NCBI GenBank assembly: GCA_030180135.1
Contig: CM058232.1
Location: forward strand, 95,592,630-95,656,629
Source of the DNA: Orychophragmus violaceus
Taxonomy: Eukaryota > Streptophyta > Magnoliopsida > Brassicales > Brassicaceae
DNA length: 64,000 nucleotides
Direction of reading: 5' to 3'
In this document: one piece after another, positions 1-10,698 of the stretch
Numbering within the stretch: position 1 is the first letter of the stretch
How the letters are laid out: every line of letters begins with the position of its first letter
Notes under the pieces: generated by a model
The model's database searches: none
Told to the model about the DNA's origin: nothing
Seen by the model: the letters and a program-made list of their open reading frames with translations, nothing else
Program-made: the position numbers and the translations under genes

Positions 1-145
1 CTCTGACCATACCTTCTCTTTCCGCTGCATAAACAGGTATAAGGTGAGATCAATAAAGTTTCTATTCAAGAGAACCTAGATCTGCATGTTTAGGAACTGT
101 TGAATCTGAGAATTGAATCTGGAATTAAAACCAAAACATCCGTCA
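1..145 (+). repeat. Copia-A 5' LTR, 3' end only
   Basis: This matches the last 145 bases of the 3' LTR and ends in CA at 145. It contains the conserved CCGCTGC followed by splice-donor-like AG|GTATAAG (GT at 37-38) and a second candidate AAG|GTGAG. Confidence 0.95.
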
Positions 146-146
146 G

Positions 147-158
147 TGGTATCAGAGC
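147..158 (+). promoter_or_regulatory. Copia-A primer binding site (initiator Met tRNA)
   Basis: TGGTATCAGAGC lies one base after the LTR end. It is complementary to the 3' end of plant initiator methionine tRNA, the usual primer of plant copia elements. Confidence 0.95.
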
Positions 159-339
159 TGTTGGTTCTGGTTTTTCTTGTTTAGATTCAAGTTTAGGATT
201 GTTTAAAAGGTGTTTTTGAATCAATCTACTGATAAGAGCAAAACACTTAAGAAACAAGAATTGAAACCTAAACAAACTATTGAAAAATCGCATGACCAAG
301 CTATATTGATTTGGTATGCGTCGGTTTGATGATGCACGG

Positions 340-690
340 ACCGATCGCTTTGCGGATCGAGTCGCGTGATCATCTGATCGCGGCAAGCTGGACCGGACGA
401 CCGAGCGGATCGGATCAACGCGATCACGATCGCTTCATGCATCGTCCCAGCGAGTCCAGCCTGCTGTCCCGATCGACCGTGAGGCGCAGCAACGCATGAA
501 TCGCCTCATGCGTTCGATCGCGAGAGATGGGCCGATCGATCGGATCGATCGCATCTCGTCCCGATCGTCGCCTCGCGTCCCGATCACTCGTCCGGCCATT
601 GTCCCGAGCGTCCCGATGGATCGTCCCGTCCGCTGCCGTCTCGATCTCGGATCGTTTGAGTACGGCTTGCGACTGGGCATGGTGATCGTG
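340..690. repeat. GATC-rich island in the Copia-A leader
   Basis: I count about 19 GATC tetramers in roughly 350 bases, many inside CGATCG. Composition is far more GC-rich than the flanks. Copia-E has a comparable island in the same place (62640-62900), but the two align poorly while their flanks align well. Confidence 0.75.
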
Positions 691-1861
691 GAGCTAGGTC
701 ACAACCATGATTGGTTCGTGACCAATTCGGTTCGGTTCGGTTTAAAATTTTATTAAAATTAAACGTCACGGTTTAATAAACAGATTTAATAATTTTATTA
801 AGTTCTGGTTAAACCGGGATAAGAAATCCAAAGTCGAAATATTGGATTTTGTGCCTAAACCAGGATTTTCTAATTTGATTTGGTTGGACCAAATAAATTG
901 AGAAAATCCGGTTTAGTAAATAACCGGTTGACAATTGTGGTCATCGTAGTAATTAAAATTTGGTTAGACCAATTTTAATGAACCAGACCGGTTATGTCAT
1001 TTAATTGGGCAATTGGGTTATGTCTTGGACATGAACCAATTCTTGGGCCTCGGGCTAAGAAGTTAAAACAATTGGGCCAATTATTTGAGTCTTTCTTCAG
1101 ATTTGATTTAAAATTTATTTTATAAAATTATAAATCGGTTTTAAATTAAAGTTTCCGAAATTTTGAAATTAGAAAGTTTCTTAAAATAGAAGTTTCTAGA
1201 TTTGCATGTTTTGGATTTTAAGAAATTTCTAAAGTTAGAAAGTTTCCGGTTTTAGAAAGTTTCCAATTTTAGAAAGTTTCCAAAATAGTAGGTTTCCAAA
1301 AATGGAAAGTTTCCCAAAATAGTAATCTTCTATTTTGGGATGAAATTTTAATAAACCTACGAACCTCAAATAATATCAAGCGTTGGATGTCTTGCCCAGG
1401 CTATGTCAGCTGTCGAAGCCCATTCAATTGTATTCATGGCCTTACAGTGTGAGGGTGTCTACTTTTGCGTGGATAAGACGGTTTGTGATTCATAAATGTC
1501 ATTGGGAGTCCCAGACATTAATGATTACATGACTGTATAGTCTGGTTTTCTTGACTAGGCCATCGGGAGTCCCGGGCCTTGAGACATCAGAGTGGATTGG
1601 GCCTCGGGCCCAGATTCACAACCAAGAGTTATATCACGGATATAATTAGCCGACAAAGGGCTTACCGATATAAGCTAAGGTTGGGTGACGGCCAGTGGCC
1701 CACTTTGATCTTAGTTATATGTGGATCTTGGAATCATTATATTCTATTGAGGGTAACTTATGTTATTGAATATAATGCGTGATTAATCATATTAAGTATA
1801 ATACAAGATTAATCATATTGAACATATTAACTAATAACCTTTTTATCTATATATTTCAGCT

Positions 1862-2827
1862 ATGACTACTACAAGCACACAAAACACATTCTCAATCCGG
1901 TCTGTTCTCGAGAAGGAGAAGCTGACTGGAACGAACTTCCTGACGTGGTCAAGGAACTTGAGGCTGGTCCTCAAGCAGGAGAAGAAGGATTATGTCCTTC
2001 GTGATCCCCTCCCCGAGAGGCCTCCTGCCAATGCCGCCAGGACTCTGCATAATGCTTGGGAAAAGCATTCGTCAGATGAAAATGATGTCTATTGCCTGAT
2101 GTTGGCGACAATGACTGCTGAGCTGCAAATGCAGTTCGAGAGTGTATTGTCACCCATCGAGATAATGGCAAGCCTGAAATCGCTTTTTCAGGAGCAAGCA
2201 AGGACTGAGAGGTTTCAGACAGTTAAGAACCTCTTGGACTGTAAGTTGGCTGCAAATGCGGCAGTGAGTCCTCATGTCTTGAAGATGATGGGTTATCTCG
2301 ATCATCTTCAGAAACTCGACTGCCCTATCAGCCAGGAACTTGCCTGCGACATCATTCTGCAGTCATTACCTGCAAGCTATGATCAGTTCATTCTGAACTT
2401 TAACATGCATGGCTTGAGTAAGACATTGCCTGAGCTTCACGGAATGCTCAAGACTGCAGAGCCCAACTTGAGGAAAACCGCCAAGGACCCCAATGTGCTT
2501 ATGGTGCAAAAGGGCAAGGGGTTTAAGAAATCCTCTGCTAAGGATAAGGGAAAGGCCAAGGCTGTCCAAGTCGCGGACAAGGACACGCCAAAGCCCAAGC
2601 CCAAGTCCAAGGCTGGGCCAACTGACATATGCAGGTTCTGTAAAGAACCAGGGCATTGGAGGAGAGAATGTAAGAAATTCCAAGAAGGTCTAAAGGAATT
2701 GAAGAAGAAGACTCTCGAGACTTCTTCGACAGGTATTTTTGTTATAGAAGTTAATACAACTACTTCTGATAATACCTCATGGGTTATGGATACTGGTTGT
2801 GGGGCTCATATTTGTACTAATATGTAG
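1862..2827 (+). CDS. Copia-A Gag with start of protease
   Basis: A 321-residue frame. It holds the plant copia Gag region (retrotran_gag/UBN2 type, residues about 10-220), a basic linker (220-250), and a CCHC zinc knuckle near residue 258 (CRFCKEPGHWRREC). It then runs into the protease with active-site DTG near residue 310. Gag forms the virus-like particle in the cytoplasm and binds the genomic RNA; the protease matures the polyprotein. The ATG is the first in the frame and lies two bases after a TTTCAG acceptor-like site. The frame ends at TAG just after the protease active site; the same frame resumes downstream, so the stop looks like a point mutation, possibly CAG to TAG. Homologous Gag frames occur in Copia-B and -C. 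Confidence 0.93.
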   Translation: MTTTSTQNTFSIRSVLEKEKLTGTNFLTWSRNLRLVLKQEKKDYVLRDPLPERPPANAARTLHNAWEKHSSDENDVYCLMLATMTAELQMQFESVLSPIEIMASLKSLFQEQARTERFQTVKNLLDCKLAANAAVSPHVLKMMGYLDHLQKLDCPISQELACDIILQSLPASYDQFILNFNMHGLSKTLPELHGMLKTAEPNLRKTAKDPNVLMVQKGKGFKKSSAKDKGKAKAVQVADKDTPKPKPKSKAGPTDICRFCKEPGHWRRECKKFQEGLKELKKKTLETSSTGIFVIEVNTTTSDNTSWVMDTGCGAHICTNM

Positions 2828-2863
2828 GCACTCAGCAACAGTAGAAGGCTGAAGCAAGGACAA

Positions 2864-4594
2864 GTGGAGCTACGAGTTGGGAATGGAGCGAAAGTTCCAG
2901 CACTAGCTGTAGGCACATACTTGTTGTCTTTACCTTCGGGATTGGTTTTAGAACTCAATAATTGTTATTTTGTACCTGCTATAAGCAGGAATATTATTTC
3001 AATTTCTTTGTTGGATTTGGAAGGTTATGATTTTTCAGTTAAGAATAAATTATGTTCCTTCAATCACAACAATTTGTTCTATGGTTGTGCCCCTCTTACG
3101 AATGGGCTTTACATACTTGATCAATCCGCGCCAATTTATAACATTAATACCAAACGGTTCAAACCTAATGAGGAGAACCAAACGTTTCTATGGCATTGTC
3201 GTTTAGGGCACATCAGCGAGAAACGCATCAAGAGGCTCCATTCAAATGGACTTCTTGGCTCATTTGACTTTGAGTCATGTGAGAAATGCGAATCCTGCAT
3301 GATGGGCAAAATGACACGGGCCCCCTTTAATAAACCTAACGAGAGGGCCAGTGACTTATTGGGCCTGATACACACTGACGTGTGTGGCCCAATGTCCACA
3401 AATGCAAGAGGAAACTATCAGTACTTCATTACCTTCACTGATGATTTCAGTAGGTATGGATATGTTTATATAATGAAACATAAGTCTGAATCTTTTGAGA
3501 AGTTCAGAGAATTCCAAAATGAAGTACAGAACCAACTTGGCAAAAGCATTAAGGCTCTTCGGTCCGACCGAGGAGGAGAATACTTAAGCCAAGAATTCAG
3601 TGATCATCTAAGAGAGTGTGGGATCGTATCCCAACTCACTCCTCCCCGAACACCTCAATGGAATGGTGTGTCTGAGAGGAGAAATCGGACCTTATTGGAT
3701 ATGGTTCGATCTATGATGAGTCACACAGACCTACCAATATCCCTTTGGGGATATGCTCTGCTAACAGCAGTGTTCACTCTAAATAGAGCGCCATCGAAAG
3801 CAGTAGCAAAGACACCATATGAATTATGGACTGGAGTGGCTCCAGTGTTGTCTTATCTTAGAATTTGGGGTTGTGAAGCCTATGTCAAGAGATTAATCTC
3901 AGACAAGCTTACACCAAAGTCTGATAAATGCTACTTTATTGGTTATCCGAAGGAAACCAAGGCTTATTACTTCTATCTACGTTCCGAGAACAAGATCTTT
4001 GTTGCCCGGGATTGTAACTTTCTTGAGAGGGAGTTTCTCTCTAAGAAAGACAGTGGGAGTAAGGTACTACTTGAAGAAATTCAAGATGAACAGGATACTG
4101 CTCAACCTAATGAGGAAGAGCAGCAGGAGGACCTACAAGAAATTGTAGAGCCTGAACCTGTAGTACCTGAAGTTCGAAGATCCGGGAGGATCCGTCACGA
4201 ACCCGAGAGATATCAAGGATTCCTCGTGACTAACTGTCATGATCTTCTGATCATTGATGGTGATGAACCATCGAACTTCAATCAAGCCATGATGGGCCCA
4301 GATTCCTCTAAGTGGCGTAAGGCCACTGATTCCGAAATGGACTCCATGTCGGTCAACCAAGTGTTTTCGTTGGTTGACTTACCCGCTGGTGTAAAAGCCA
4401 TCGAGTGCAAATGGATCTTCAAAAAGAAGATTGACGTGGATGGAAATGTCCAGATTTATAAAGCCAGGTTGGTGGCAAAAGGTTTCAGACAAGTTCACGG
4501 TGTGGATTACGATGAAACCTATTCCCCAGTGGCTATGATGAAATCTATTCGGATTCTACTAGCAACTGCAGCTTTTCATGATTATGAAATTTGA
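2864..4594 (+). pseudogene. Copia-A Pol, first part: protease remainder, integrase, start of RT
   Basis: Same frame as gag. It contains the gag-pre-integrase zinc finger (HHCC, residues about 109-145 of this segment). The integrase core carries D in HTDVCGP (near 169), D in RSDRGGEY (near 232) and E in VSERRNRT (near 270). A linker and the first third of reverse transcriptase (KWIFKKK, ARLVAKGF) follow. Integrase inserts the cDNA into host DNA. The segment ends at TGA 4592-4594, at a position where related elements in my memory carry tryptophan, so this looks like a single nonsense change. Apart from the two stops I see no frameshift, so the decay is recent and light. Expression as one polyprotein would need both stops to be bypassed. 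Confidence 0.9.
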
Positions 4595-4597
4595 CAG

Positions 4598-5839
4598 ATG
4601 GACGTGAAAACCGCCTTCCTGAATGGTATTCTGGAAGAGGATGTGTATATGACACAACCTGACGGTTACATAGATCCAAAGAATGCTAGGAAAGTATGCA
4701 AGCTTCATAAATCCATTTATGGATTAAAGCAAGCATCGAGGAGCTGGAATCTTCGTTTTGATGAAGCGATCAAGCAATTTGACTTCATCAGAAACGAAGA
4801 AGAACAATGCGTGTATAAGAAAACTAGTGGGAGCAAGATAGTATTTCTTATTCTGTATGTTGATGACATACTGCTTCTCGGAAACGACGTTCCAATGCTG
4901 AAGTCGGTAAAGGACTGGCTTGGAAGTTGTTTTTCCATGAAAGACATGGGTGAAGCCGCATACGTTCTTGGAATCAGGATCTACCGGGATAGATCTAGAA
5001 GGCTGATAGGCTTGTGTCAAGACTCATACATTGACAAAGTCCTACAAAGATTCAGCATGAAAGATTCCAAGAAGGGCTTCACGCCAATGGTACATGGCAC
5101 AACGCTAAGCAAGAAGCAGAGCCCTACGACGGCTGCTGAGCTTGAGCGCATGAAGAATATTCCTTATGCATCTGCAATAAGATCTGTCATGTATGCCATG
5201 ATCTGTACTCGTCCTGATGTTGCTTATGCATTGAGCATGACGAGTAGATACCAGTCAAATCCAGGTGAAAACCATTGGATTGCCGTCAAGAATATCCTGA
5301 AGTATCTAATACATACTAAGGATAAGTTCTTGGTATACGGTGGAAGTGATGTGCTTAAAGTCAGTGGATTCACGGACGCAAGTTTCCAGACAGACCAAGA
5401 TGATTTCCGGTCACAGTCCGGTTATATCTTTTGTCTGAATGGCGGTGCAATCAGTTGGAGAAGCTCCAAGCAAGACACCGTTGCTGATTCCACTACAGAA
5501 GCTGAATATATCGCCGCCTCAGAAGCAGCGAAGGAAGCTGTTTGGATACGAAAGTTCATTGTTGAACTAGGTGTGATACCAGATGCGGCTGAGCCTCTGG
5601 CACTGTTTTGTGATAACAATGGTGCTATAGCTCAGGCAAAGGAACCAAGATCACACCAGAAATCCAAGCATGTTCTAAGAAGATTTCACTTGATACGTGA
5701 CATCATAAATAGAAAGGAAGTCAAGATCAGCCGAGTTCAGACAGATGATAACGTCGCTGATCCGTTGACAAAGCCACTCCCAAGGCCTAAGCTCGAGTAT
5801 CTGACTGAAGCTGTAGGCATTAGAAACATTGAAATGTAA
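4598..5839 (+). pseudogene. Copia-A Pol, second part: RT catalytic core and RNase H
   Basis: This continues in the same frame after the TGA. It starts with MDVKTAFLNG, the conserved RT block holding one catalytic Asp. YVDD (near residue 86 of this segment) is the catalytic pair, and both Asp are intact, unlike in Copia-B and -D. RNase H follows with D in TDASF (near 259), E in TTEAEY (near 300) and D in FCDNN (near 338), ending DPLTKPLP and a natural stop at 5837-5839. RT copies genomic RNA into cDNA and RNase H removes the RNA strand. As a domain set it is complete, so Copia-A, or an undamaged sister, is a reasonable candidate donor of Pol for the defective copias nearby. Confidence 0.92.
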
Positions 5840-6687
5840 TCTAAATTTGAGTGGGAGTTTTGGGGCTTTATTTAGTTATTTGATATGTTCTTGTAAAACA
5901 TTTTATGTTTAATGAAATTATTATTTCAAGATTATTTTAACTGTGATGAAATAATCGTTCCAAAGTGATATAAACCATTTTATAGGTCATCGAAGTAAGT
6001 GACTTGATCTTGAGTCATCAAAGTCATTTAGCTTGGTCATGAGACCCTATATTTGATAGATGGCTTATATCATTCAGTCCCTAGTCGAAGGTTGTTGAAA
6101 TTGGAACACCAACAACCGTGTGAGACTAGATTGGTATGTGACTTATGACAAAGTCTCAGTGTGTCATAGATGCGCGGCATCAAAGTCAGTACATAGGTGT
6201 ATGTGGGGTACATACGACCGGACTAGACCCGCTTATAAGAACTCTTCAGGATATTTATATCTGTGTCATAAGAGATTCTTACTACGACTATAGAGTATAG
6301 TCCTTAGACCTGAGTTCGCATGCATGTGACTGCACATGAACTGATGCGCTTTGATCATTGTCTAACACTGTCGTTATGCGATAGCTATAAGGACCTTGTT
6401 TGGGTGTATTACGAAATGAGTAGTTTACAGTGATGGAACAAGACGGGATTTGTCCCTCCAATATAAATGGAGTGAATATCTCTAGGCCAATCGGAGATTT
6501 GAATACTGGAAAATGCATGGCCATGCTCAAACGGACTGTCCCGAGTCGTTTGGATTGTCAGTATCAAATCAGAGTCCGATGAACAAGATTAGGCTTTATA
6601 AGGATGACACTAATCTTGCCTTATGACTAATCGAGATATTGAGACAAAAGGATTATGAATACAGAGATTCCAGTACAAGTGGGAGAT
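5840..6687 (+). other. Copia-A 3' trailer, conserved non-coding block
   Basis: There are 848 bases between the pol stop and the 3' LTR with no credible reading frame. Long parts are recognisably shared with Copia-B (about 38660-39500), -C (46500-47336) and -D (57900-58725). Shared pieces include the CCAACAACC block, the segment around GACTATAGAGTATAGTCC, and TGATGGAACAAGA followed by GGGATTTGTCCCT. It carries two copies of AGTGGGAG, at 5850 and at the PPT. Confidence 0.85.
6677..6687 (+). promoter_or_regulatory. Copia-A polypurine tract
   Basis: AAGTGGGAGAT lies directly before the LTR start TGTTGG. This is the expected plus-strand primer site, and it is identical in Copia-B, -C and -D. Confidence 0.9.
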
Positions 6688-7323
6688 TGTTGGAATTGTG
6701 TCCAGTAATCTCGGTACTGTCTCTAGAAAGTAAGAGTATGTCAATGATCAGACATAAGTCATATAATACTGGGGGTCATGATGGCTTGCTAGAGTCCGCT
6801 CATGATTTATAAGTCTTGGACTTATTGCCTTTATTATATGATCCCATATGGGTCACACGCCTAAGCTAACAGGAAAATGTGTAGGAACGGCTTAGCAGGA
6901 GTACGGTAAAAGTGCCAGGCATTTGTCGTACTTAGAGAGAGATTGATGGGTCTGATTAAATCCAAGGGATTTAATCAGATTGGTATTTGGGCCCAAAAGC
7001 CCAAAAGGAAATAGACAAGTTTTATAATTAAAACTTAAGTCTGATTTTCCTTCTAACCCTAGCCTCTCTGCGATTTCTCTCTCTCTGCGCCTCCCACAGT
7101 TTGGTCTAGCAGCCTCTCTTCCTGCTTGGTGTGCGTGTGTGAACCTCTGGAGGAGTTATCACTTGGTGGCTCTCTGATCTCTGACCATACCTTCTCTTTC
7201 CGCTGCATAAACAGGTATAAGGTGAGATCAATAAAGTTTCTATTCAAGAGAACCTAGATCTGCATGTTTAGGAACTGTTGAATCTGAGAATTGAATCTGG
7301 AATTAAAACCAAAACATCTGTCA
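6688..7323 (+). repeat. Copia-A 3' LTR
   Basis: 636 bp, starting TGTTGG and ending TGTCA. It is closely similar to the Copia-E 5' LTR (61849-62486), so A and E are one family. Confidence 0.95.
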
Positions 7324-7440
7324 TGCGATTCTAGGCGTACCTGAAACGCAAGAAACAGAAAAATTCAGTAACCAAAAACAAAAACGAAAAAACCTAGTCT
7401 AAACCCTAAGTTCAAATCTATCGAAGACTCAAAAGAGTCT

Positions 7441-7456
7441 CCGGCAACGGCGCCAA
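7441..7456 (-). promoter_or_regulatory. Athila-1 primer binding site (tRNA-Asp type)
   Basis: On the minus strand it reads TTGGCGCCGTTGCCGG. This matches the known Athila primer site, complementary to the 3' end of a plant tRNA-Asp, and lies a few bases after the LTR end. Confidence 0.85.
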
Positions 7457-7461
7457 AAACT

Positions 7462-8609
7462 TGATACGATCAGGTTTTAATCCCTAGATCTACACTGCAA
7501 GTGCACATACGTGAACCAGTAGTATATAGGGTATCAAATCCACAGAGACTCTAGATTCTTGCGATAGATTGTAGAACGTCGAATTAAGTTAGGTAAAGCA
7601 GTATGAAAGCAGTAAATCAAGCAATAAAGTAAATAGATCGGTTTGTAAATAAGAAGGCAAAGCGTCAGGTCATGGGAGTTCTCAGGAAATCAGGAACACA
7701 GGCTAATCAATCAATCGGGATCTAATTAAGAACTGTTCTAGAACTAGAATCACAGAATTATAACAGACCAACTTTCGTTGCGAATATTATCTATGTCTAG
7801 CAACCTAGCAAGCCAACTTTCGTTGCGAATCCTAAAGTTCTAAACAAGCATTAATCTCAAGTTCTTTTGTTCACAATTCTCCTAAGCCAGATTTCTTTGC
7901 GAATAGCCAAATTGCTCATCTAAGTTCTTTCTAGTTAATTAATCAACTTTCGTTGCAAAAATCAACCTAACATCAATAATCTAAGTGGCCAATTCAGATC
8001 AAGCATTAAGAACAACCCTAGATGAAGGACTAACAGATATGAATCCCTACAAATTGATCAACCTATAATTCCATGAAATCCCTTGTGAGAATTCCTAAAC
8101 CTAACAGGTAAACTACTCATACATGATCAATGAAACATAAATAATAATGAATAGAAAACCAAATATCATAAAAGAGAAATAAAGAATATGAGTTCCAAAT
8201 CTCTCTCTCTCTCTGAATTAAAATAAAACTTAAGTCTGAAAGCGTAGCCTAAACAAGTGGCTAAAAACCCTAATATAATGATCTAAACTCGACTGGGACC
8301 TTTTTGCAAATCTGAGAAGTTTCTGGGCAAAAACTGTAATTTCAGGATTTTTGTGCGCAGAACCCTGAAATCACCTTGCATCGATCGATGCACATACTGC
8401 ATCGACCATTGCAAGGCGATTTCGCAGCCAGTGAACTCTGTGAGATCTCAAAATAGTGCAGAATTGAACCAAATGCTTCCAAAACGTCCAATTAGGCTCC
8501 AAATGTCCTTAAACCTGTAAAACACATGAAAAGACTCCAAAAGACATAGAAAGACTCGATAACAAAGACATATACCATGGTCAAAAGTCCTAAAAACCAT
8601 GATATAACA
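7462..8609 (-). repeat. Athila-1 LTR
   Basis: 1148 bp; on the minus strand it starts TGTTATATCATGG and ends in CGTATCA. It contains the 16-bp palindrome TGCATCGATCGATGCA at 8377-8392 and several copies of an AACTTTCGTTGCGAA-like motif (7770-7960). Athila-2 carries corresponding GCAACGACAG and TCGCAAAGGAA motifs. Confidence 0.87.
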
Positions 8610-8797
8610 TCTACGAGTTGGACGTCTATGACCTGGCTATCCACAACTTGGACATCTACGAGCTGGACGTCTACGACCTGACAGTCCAAGATCTGGACGT
8701 CCACGACCTAGACGTCTACAACTTGGACGTCTACGACCTGGACGTCCATGATCTGAAAGTCCACAACCTGGACGTCCACAACCTGGAAGTCTACAAC
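8607..8797. repeat. 15-bp minisatellite, left part of a split array
   Basis: About 12-13 imperfect copies of a 15-base unit close to GACGTCTACGACCTG. The array resumes at 9410 and fades near 9470, giving about 16 copies in all; the hAT MITE lies between. Because 15 is a multiple of three, one frame stays open and would encode a D-V-Y/H-D/N-L pentapeptide repeat. I see no other sign of a gene. Confidence 0.85.
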
Positions 8798-9409
8798 TAG
8801 GCCTGGGCATTCGGGTCCTCGGGTCGGGTTCGGGTCGGGTCTGTGTCGGGTCCGGGTCCGTCGGGTAGAAGAAATGAAGGACCCATTTAAGGACCTGCTA
8901 ATTTCGGATCGGGTTCGGGTCGGTTCCTGCCGGTTCCGGGTCGGGTCTTAGGGTAGCTTACCTGCCATTACCCGTTCTTATTCGGATATTAATCGGGTCA
9001 GGTTCGGTTTCAGGTTCGAACAGGTTTGAACAGGTTCATATACAGGTTCGGAACAGGTTCAAACAGGTTCGGAATAGGTTCGGACAGGTTCGGAAAATGT
9101 TAGAAACAGGTACGAAACAGGTTCAGAACAGGTTCGGAACAGGTTGGTTACAGGTTCGGAACAGGTTATTAAAATATTTATTATATATAAATACATATAT
9201 ATTATTAATATATATATATATTTATGCATGTTTATATGGGTACCCGAAAAACCTGCAGGTTAATACCCGGATCCGAACCTGAACCCACGGATCTTCAACA
9301 GCTAGACCCAACAGGTTCAAATGTCTAAACCAGGTTCTAACCTGAACCTGTCTTATTCGGGTCGGTTCCGGGTCGGGTCCTCGGGTCCGGGTAAAAATGC
9401 CCAGGCCTA
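8798..9409. mobile_element. hAT-type MITE with 8-bp target duplication
   Basis: 612 bp bounded by perfect 13-bp inverted ends TAGGCCTGGGCAT. TCTACAAC is directly repeated on both sides (8790-8797 and 9410-9417), the 8-bp duplication typical of hAT elements. The interior is non-coding. Both arms are rich in GGGTCGGGT-type repeats, and the centre holds many GGTTCGGAACAGGTTC copies, giving a large self-complementary structure. TCTACAAC also resembles the surrounding minisatellite unit, so the duplication is slightly weaker evidence than usual. Confidence 0.88.
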
Positions 9410-9499
9410 TCTACAACCCAGGGGTCCACGACCTGGACGTCTACGACCTGGCAACCCACAAACTCCACAATCTAGAAAGTCTTGAGCTTGCAGTCATCA

Positions 9500-9713
9500 A
9501 ATGTCCCATCTCACAGCTAAGTCATCATTACTGCCGACCGGAGATGCCATCGAAGGAAGGAAAAAGTCGCCAACGTCCCATCCCACATCTAAGTCATCAT
9601 TTCTGCCGACCAGAGATGCCATCGAAAGAAGAGAAAGGTCGCCACGTCCCATCTCACAGCTCAGCCATCATTTCTGCCGACCTAAGCTGCCATTGAAAGA
9701 AGGGAAAGGTCGC
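9500..9713 (+). repeat. Three tandem copies of a ~71-bp unit
   Basis: The units run at about 9500-9572, 9573-9642 and 9643-9713. Each has GTCCCATC-CACA, then TCATCATTTCTGCCGACC, then GCCATCGAAAGAAG and GGTCGCCAC. They are directly adjacent, so this is not a CRISPR-like array. Confidence 0.8.
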
Positions 9714-10059
9714 CACGTACACGATAACATCTCATCCTACAGACCGGAGTCATCGCTGCCGAGATCAAATCATCATTACGAACCAAGTATCTATGTAATC
9801 TCCTATAAATATTCCGATCAGTTTGAGAGTGAAGGACATGGAATCCTCCCCCAACTTGACCACTCGTCGAACTCATTTTATAAAACAGAGATCTCCGATC
9901 TCTCACTTCACAATCTCACCTCTTAATCACCTCTTAATCTCTATCTCAACACTCTATATTTGTTTGGTCTTTTACACATCCAACATTACGGGTTTTTCAA
10001 TGAACCGAAGAATTGATTGCATATTCTGTGGTTGAGTTCCAAGTCTCCTTGAATTCTTT
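9714..10059. other. Non-coding stretch with TATA-like box, possibly an old LTR
   Basis: There is no supported gene. CTATAAATA at about 9802-9810 followed by a pyrimidine-rich transcript-like tract resembles the promoter part of a plant Ty3 LTR. No matching partner LTR was found, so this is tentative. Confidence 0.3.
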
Positions 10060-10430
10060 TCTCTCTATATTGTATGAATTGTTTCTTGAAAAGTGTATTT
10101 GAGGAGATATTTTTTGTGGAGTTGAGAAGCGGACTAGAAGCCAGGTTCAGAATCTTGTCCCAATTGTCGTGAAAGATTGCATGAGCAATCCACGCATCAG
10201 CTGCTCCCATATGCTAACCGTGAAAATGCATCCAAAGAAAAGATGTTGTTTTGATTCCATATGACCAATGCAAATAATGCAAGTTGCATTAACCTCCTGT
10301 TCCAAGATAAGAGGCTATTTCTGATCACCAGTTTGTTTAACATTTATAATCCAGAGAATAAAAGAGTATCGAGGAGTATTGTGGCGAAACCATATCACTT
10401 TATTCCATGGACATTGCGGATGAGATTTTC
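10060..10430 (-). pseudogene. Degenerate LINE fragment (zinc-binding region downstream of RT)
   Basis: The minus strand, read across stops and frame changes, gives pieces typical of the zf-RVT region of plant LINEs. One is a WNKVIWFRHNTPRYSFILW-like segment. The other is a C-x2-C-like cluster followed by HMESKQHLFFGC, where the usual motif is 'DHLFFxC'. In plant L1 elements this region lies between reverse transcriptase and RNase H. Neither end is defined and no poly(A) or target duplication was seen. It is not the same copy as the intact LINE at 23551-29065, which has a different sequence here. Confidence 0.7.
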
Positions 10431-10669
10431 AGATTAGTTTCAAGTCGCTTTTGAGAAAAATACATTTTTGTATTTTAGTCACCCTACACATGTACACTAT
10501 TCGTCCTGCATTTTTTCTACCATATCTAAAACTACCCATACATAATATTAAGATGGGAACTACCCATCAATACTATTAATAAAATTAGACTGATTGGAAA
10601 ACTAACATTTAGGTCATGTGTTATTTACAATTTTTGCCACTAGAGATTTAATGGTAGTTTTAACTATCA

Positions 10670-10698
10670 CTAGATTTTGACCCGCACTTAAGTGCGGG
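10670..10698 (-). mobile_element. Helitron-like 3' terminus (minus strand)
   Basis: On the minus strand there is a perfect 18-bp palindrome CCCGCACTTAAGTGCGGG (10681-10698), then TCAAAAT, then CTAG followed by T. A hairpin about 10 bases before a CTRR end, inserted before T, is the Helitron 3' signature and resembles crucifer ATREP ends. The 5' TC end was not located, so element length is unknown; the body would lie to the right. Confidence 0.6.

Larger units (their letters stand above)
146..1861 (+). other. Copia-A untranslated leader (possible intron)
   Basis: About 1.7 kb without a convincing gene separates the primer site from gag. It has three parts. The first is a short AT-rich stretch. 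The second is a GC-rich island at about 340-690 packed with GATC and CGATCG. The third is an AT-rich part with repeated AGAAAGTTTC-like motifs (1150-1340), followed by a block conserved in all copias of the window (about 1380-1760, including GGGTGACGGCCAGTGGCCCA). It ends in a pyrimidine stretch and TTTCAG directly before the gag ATG. Short open frames in the GC island run in several frames at once and look like composition effects. Confidence 0.8.
1..7323 (+). mobile_element. Copia-A: Ty1/copia LTR retrotransposon, 5' LTR cut by the window edge
   Basis: The order is LTR end, initiator-Met tRNA primer site, long leader, gag, protease, integrase, reverse transcriptase, RNase H, trailer, polypurine tract, 3' LTR. 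Protease before integrase before RT is the Ty1/copia order. Bases 1-145 match 7179-7323 with one mismatch (142 against 7320), so these are the two LTR ends. If the LTRs are equal in length (636 bp) the whole element is about 7.8 kb. The single gag-pol frame is broken only by TAG at 2825-2827 and TGA at 4592-4594. All catalytic motifs are present, so this is the least decayed copia in the window. It sits inside a minus-strand Athila element. The 5' target duplication is outside the window; the 3' flank begins TGCGA. Confidence 0.95.
7324..8609 (-). mobile_element. Athila-1: partial Ty3 Athila element (LTR plus start of internal region)
   Basis: Read on the minus strand this is a complete LTR, a tRNA-Asp-type primer site, and about 138 bases of leader, then Copia-A. 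The rest lies beyond position 1 or is lost. It is similar to Athila-2 at 60012-61848: the palindromic LTR start with CCATGG, the Athila-type primer site, and CAGGTACGCC in the leader. The flank beyond 8609 is the minisatellite, so the element inserted at that array's edge. Confidence 0.88.

Noticed and set aside
90..769. Several short open frames on both strands in the first 800 bases
   Set aside because: They coincide with the LTR end and the GATC-rich leader island, overlap in many frames and show no domain; composition explains them.
8618..8800. Pentapeptide-repeat protein from the plus strand
   Set aside because: The open frame follows from a 15-bp tandem repeat (a multiple of three) and has no start context or flanking gene.
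9500..9713. CRISPR-like repeats
   Set aside because: Three directly adjacent ~71-bp copies without unique spacers, in plant DNA.
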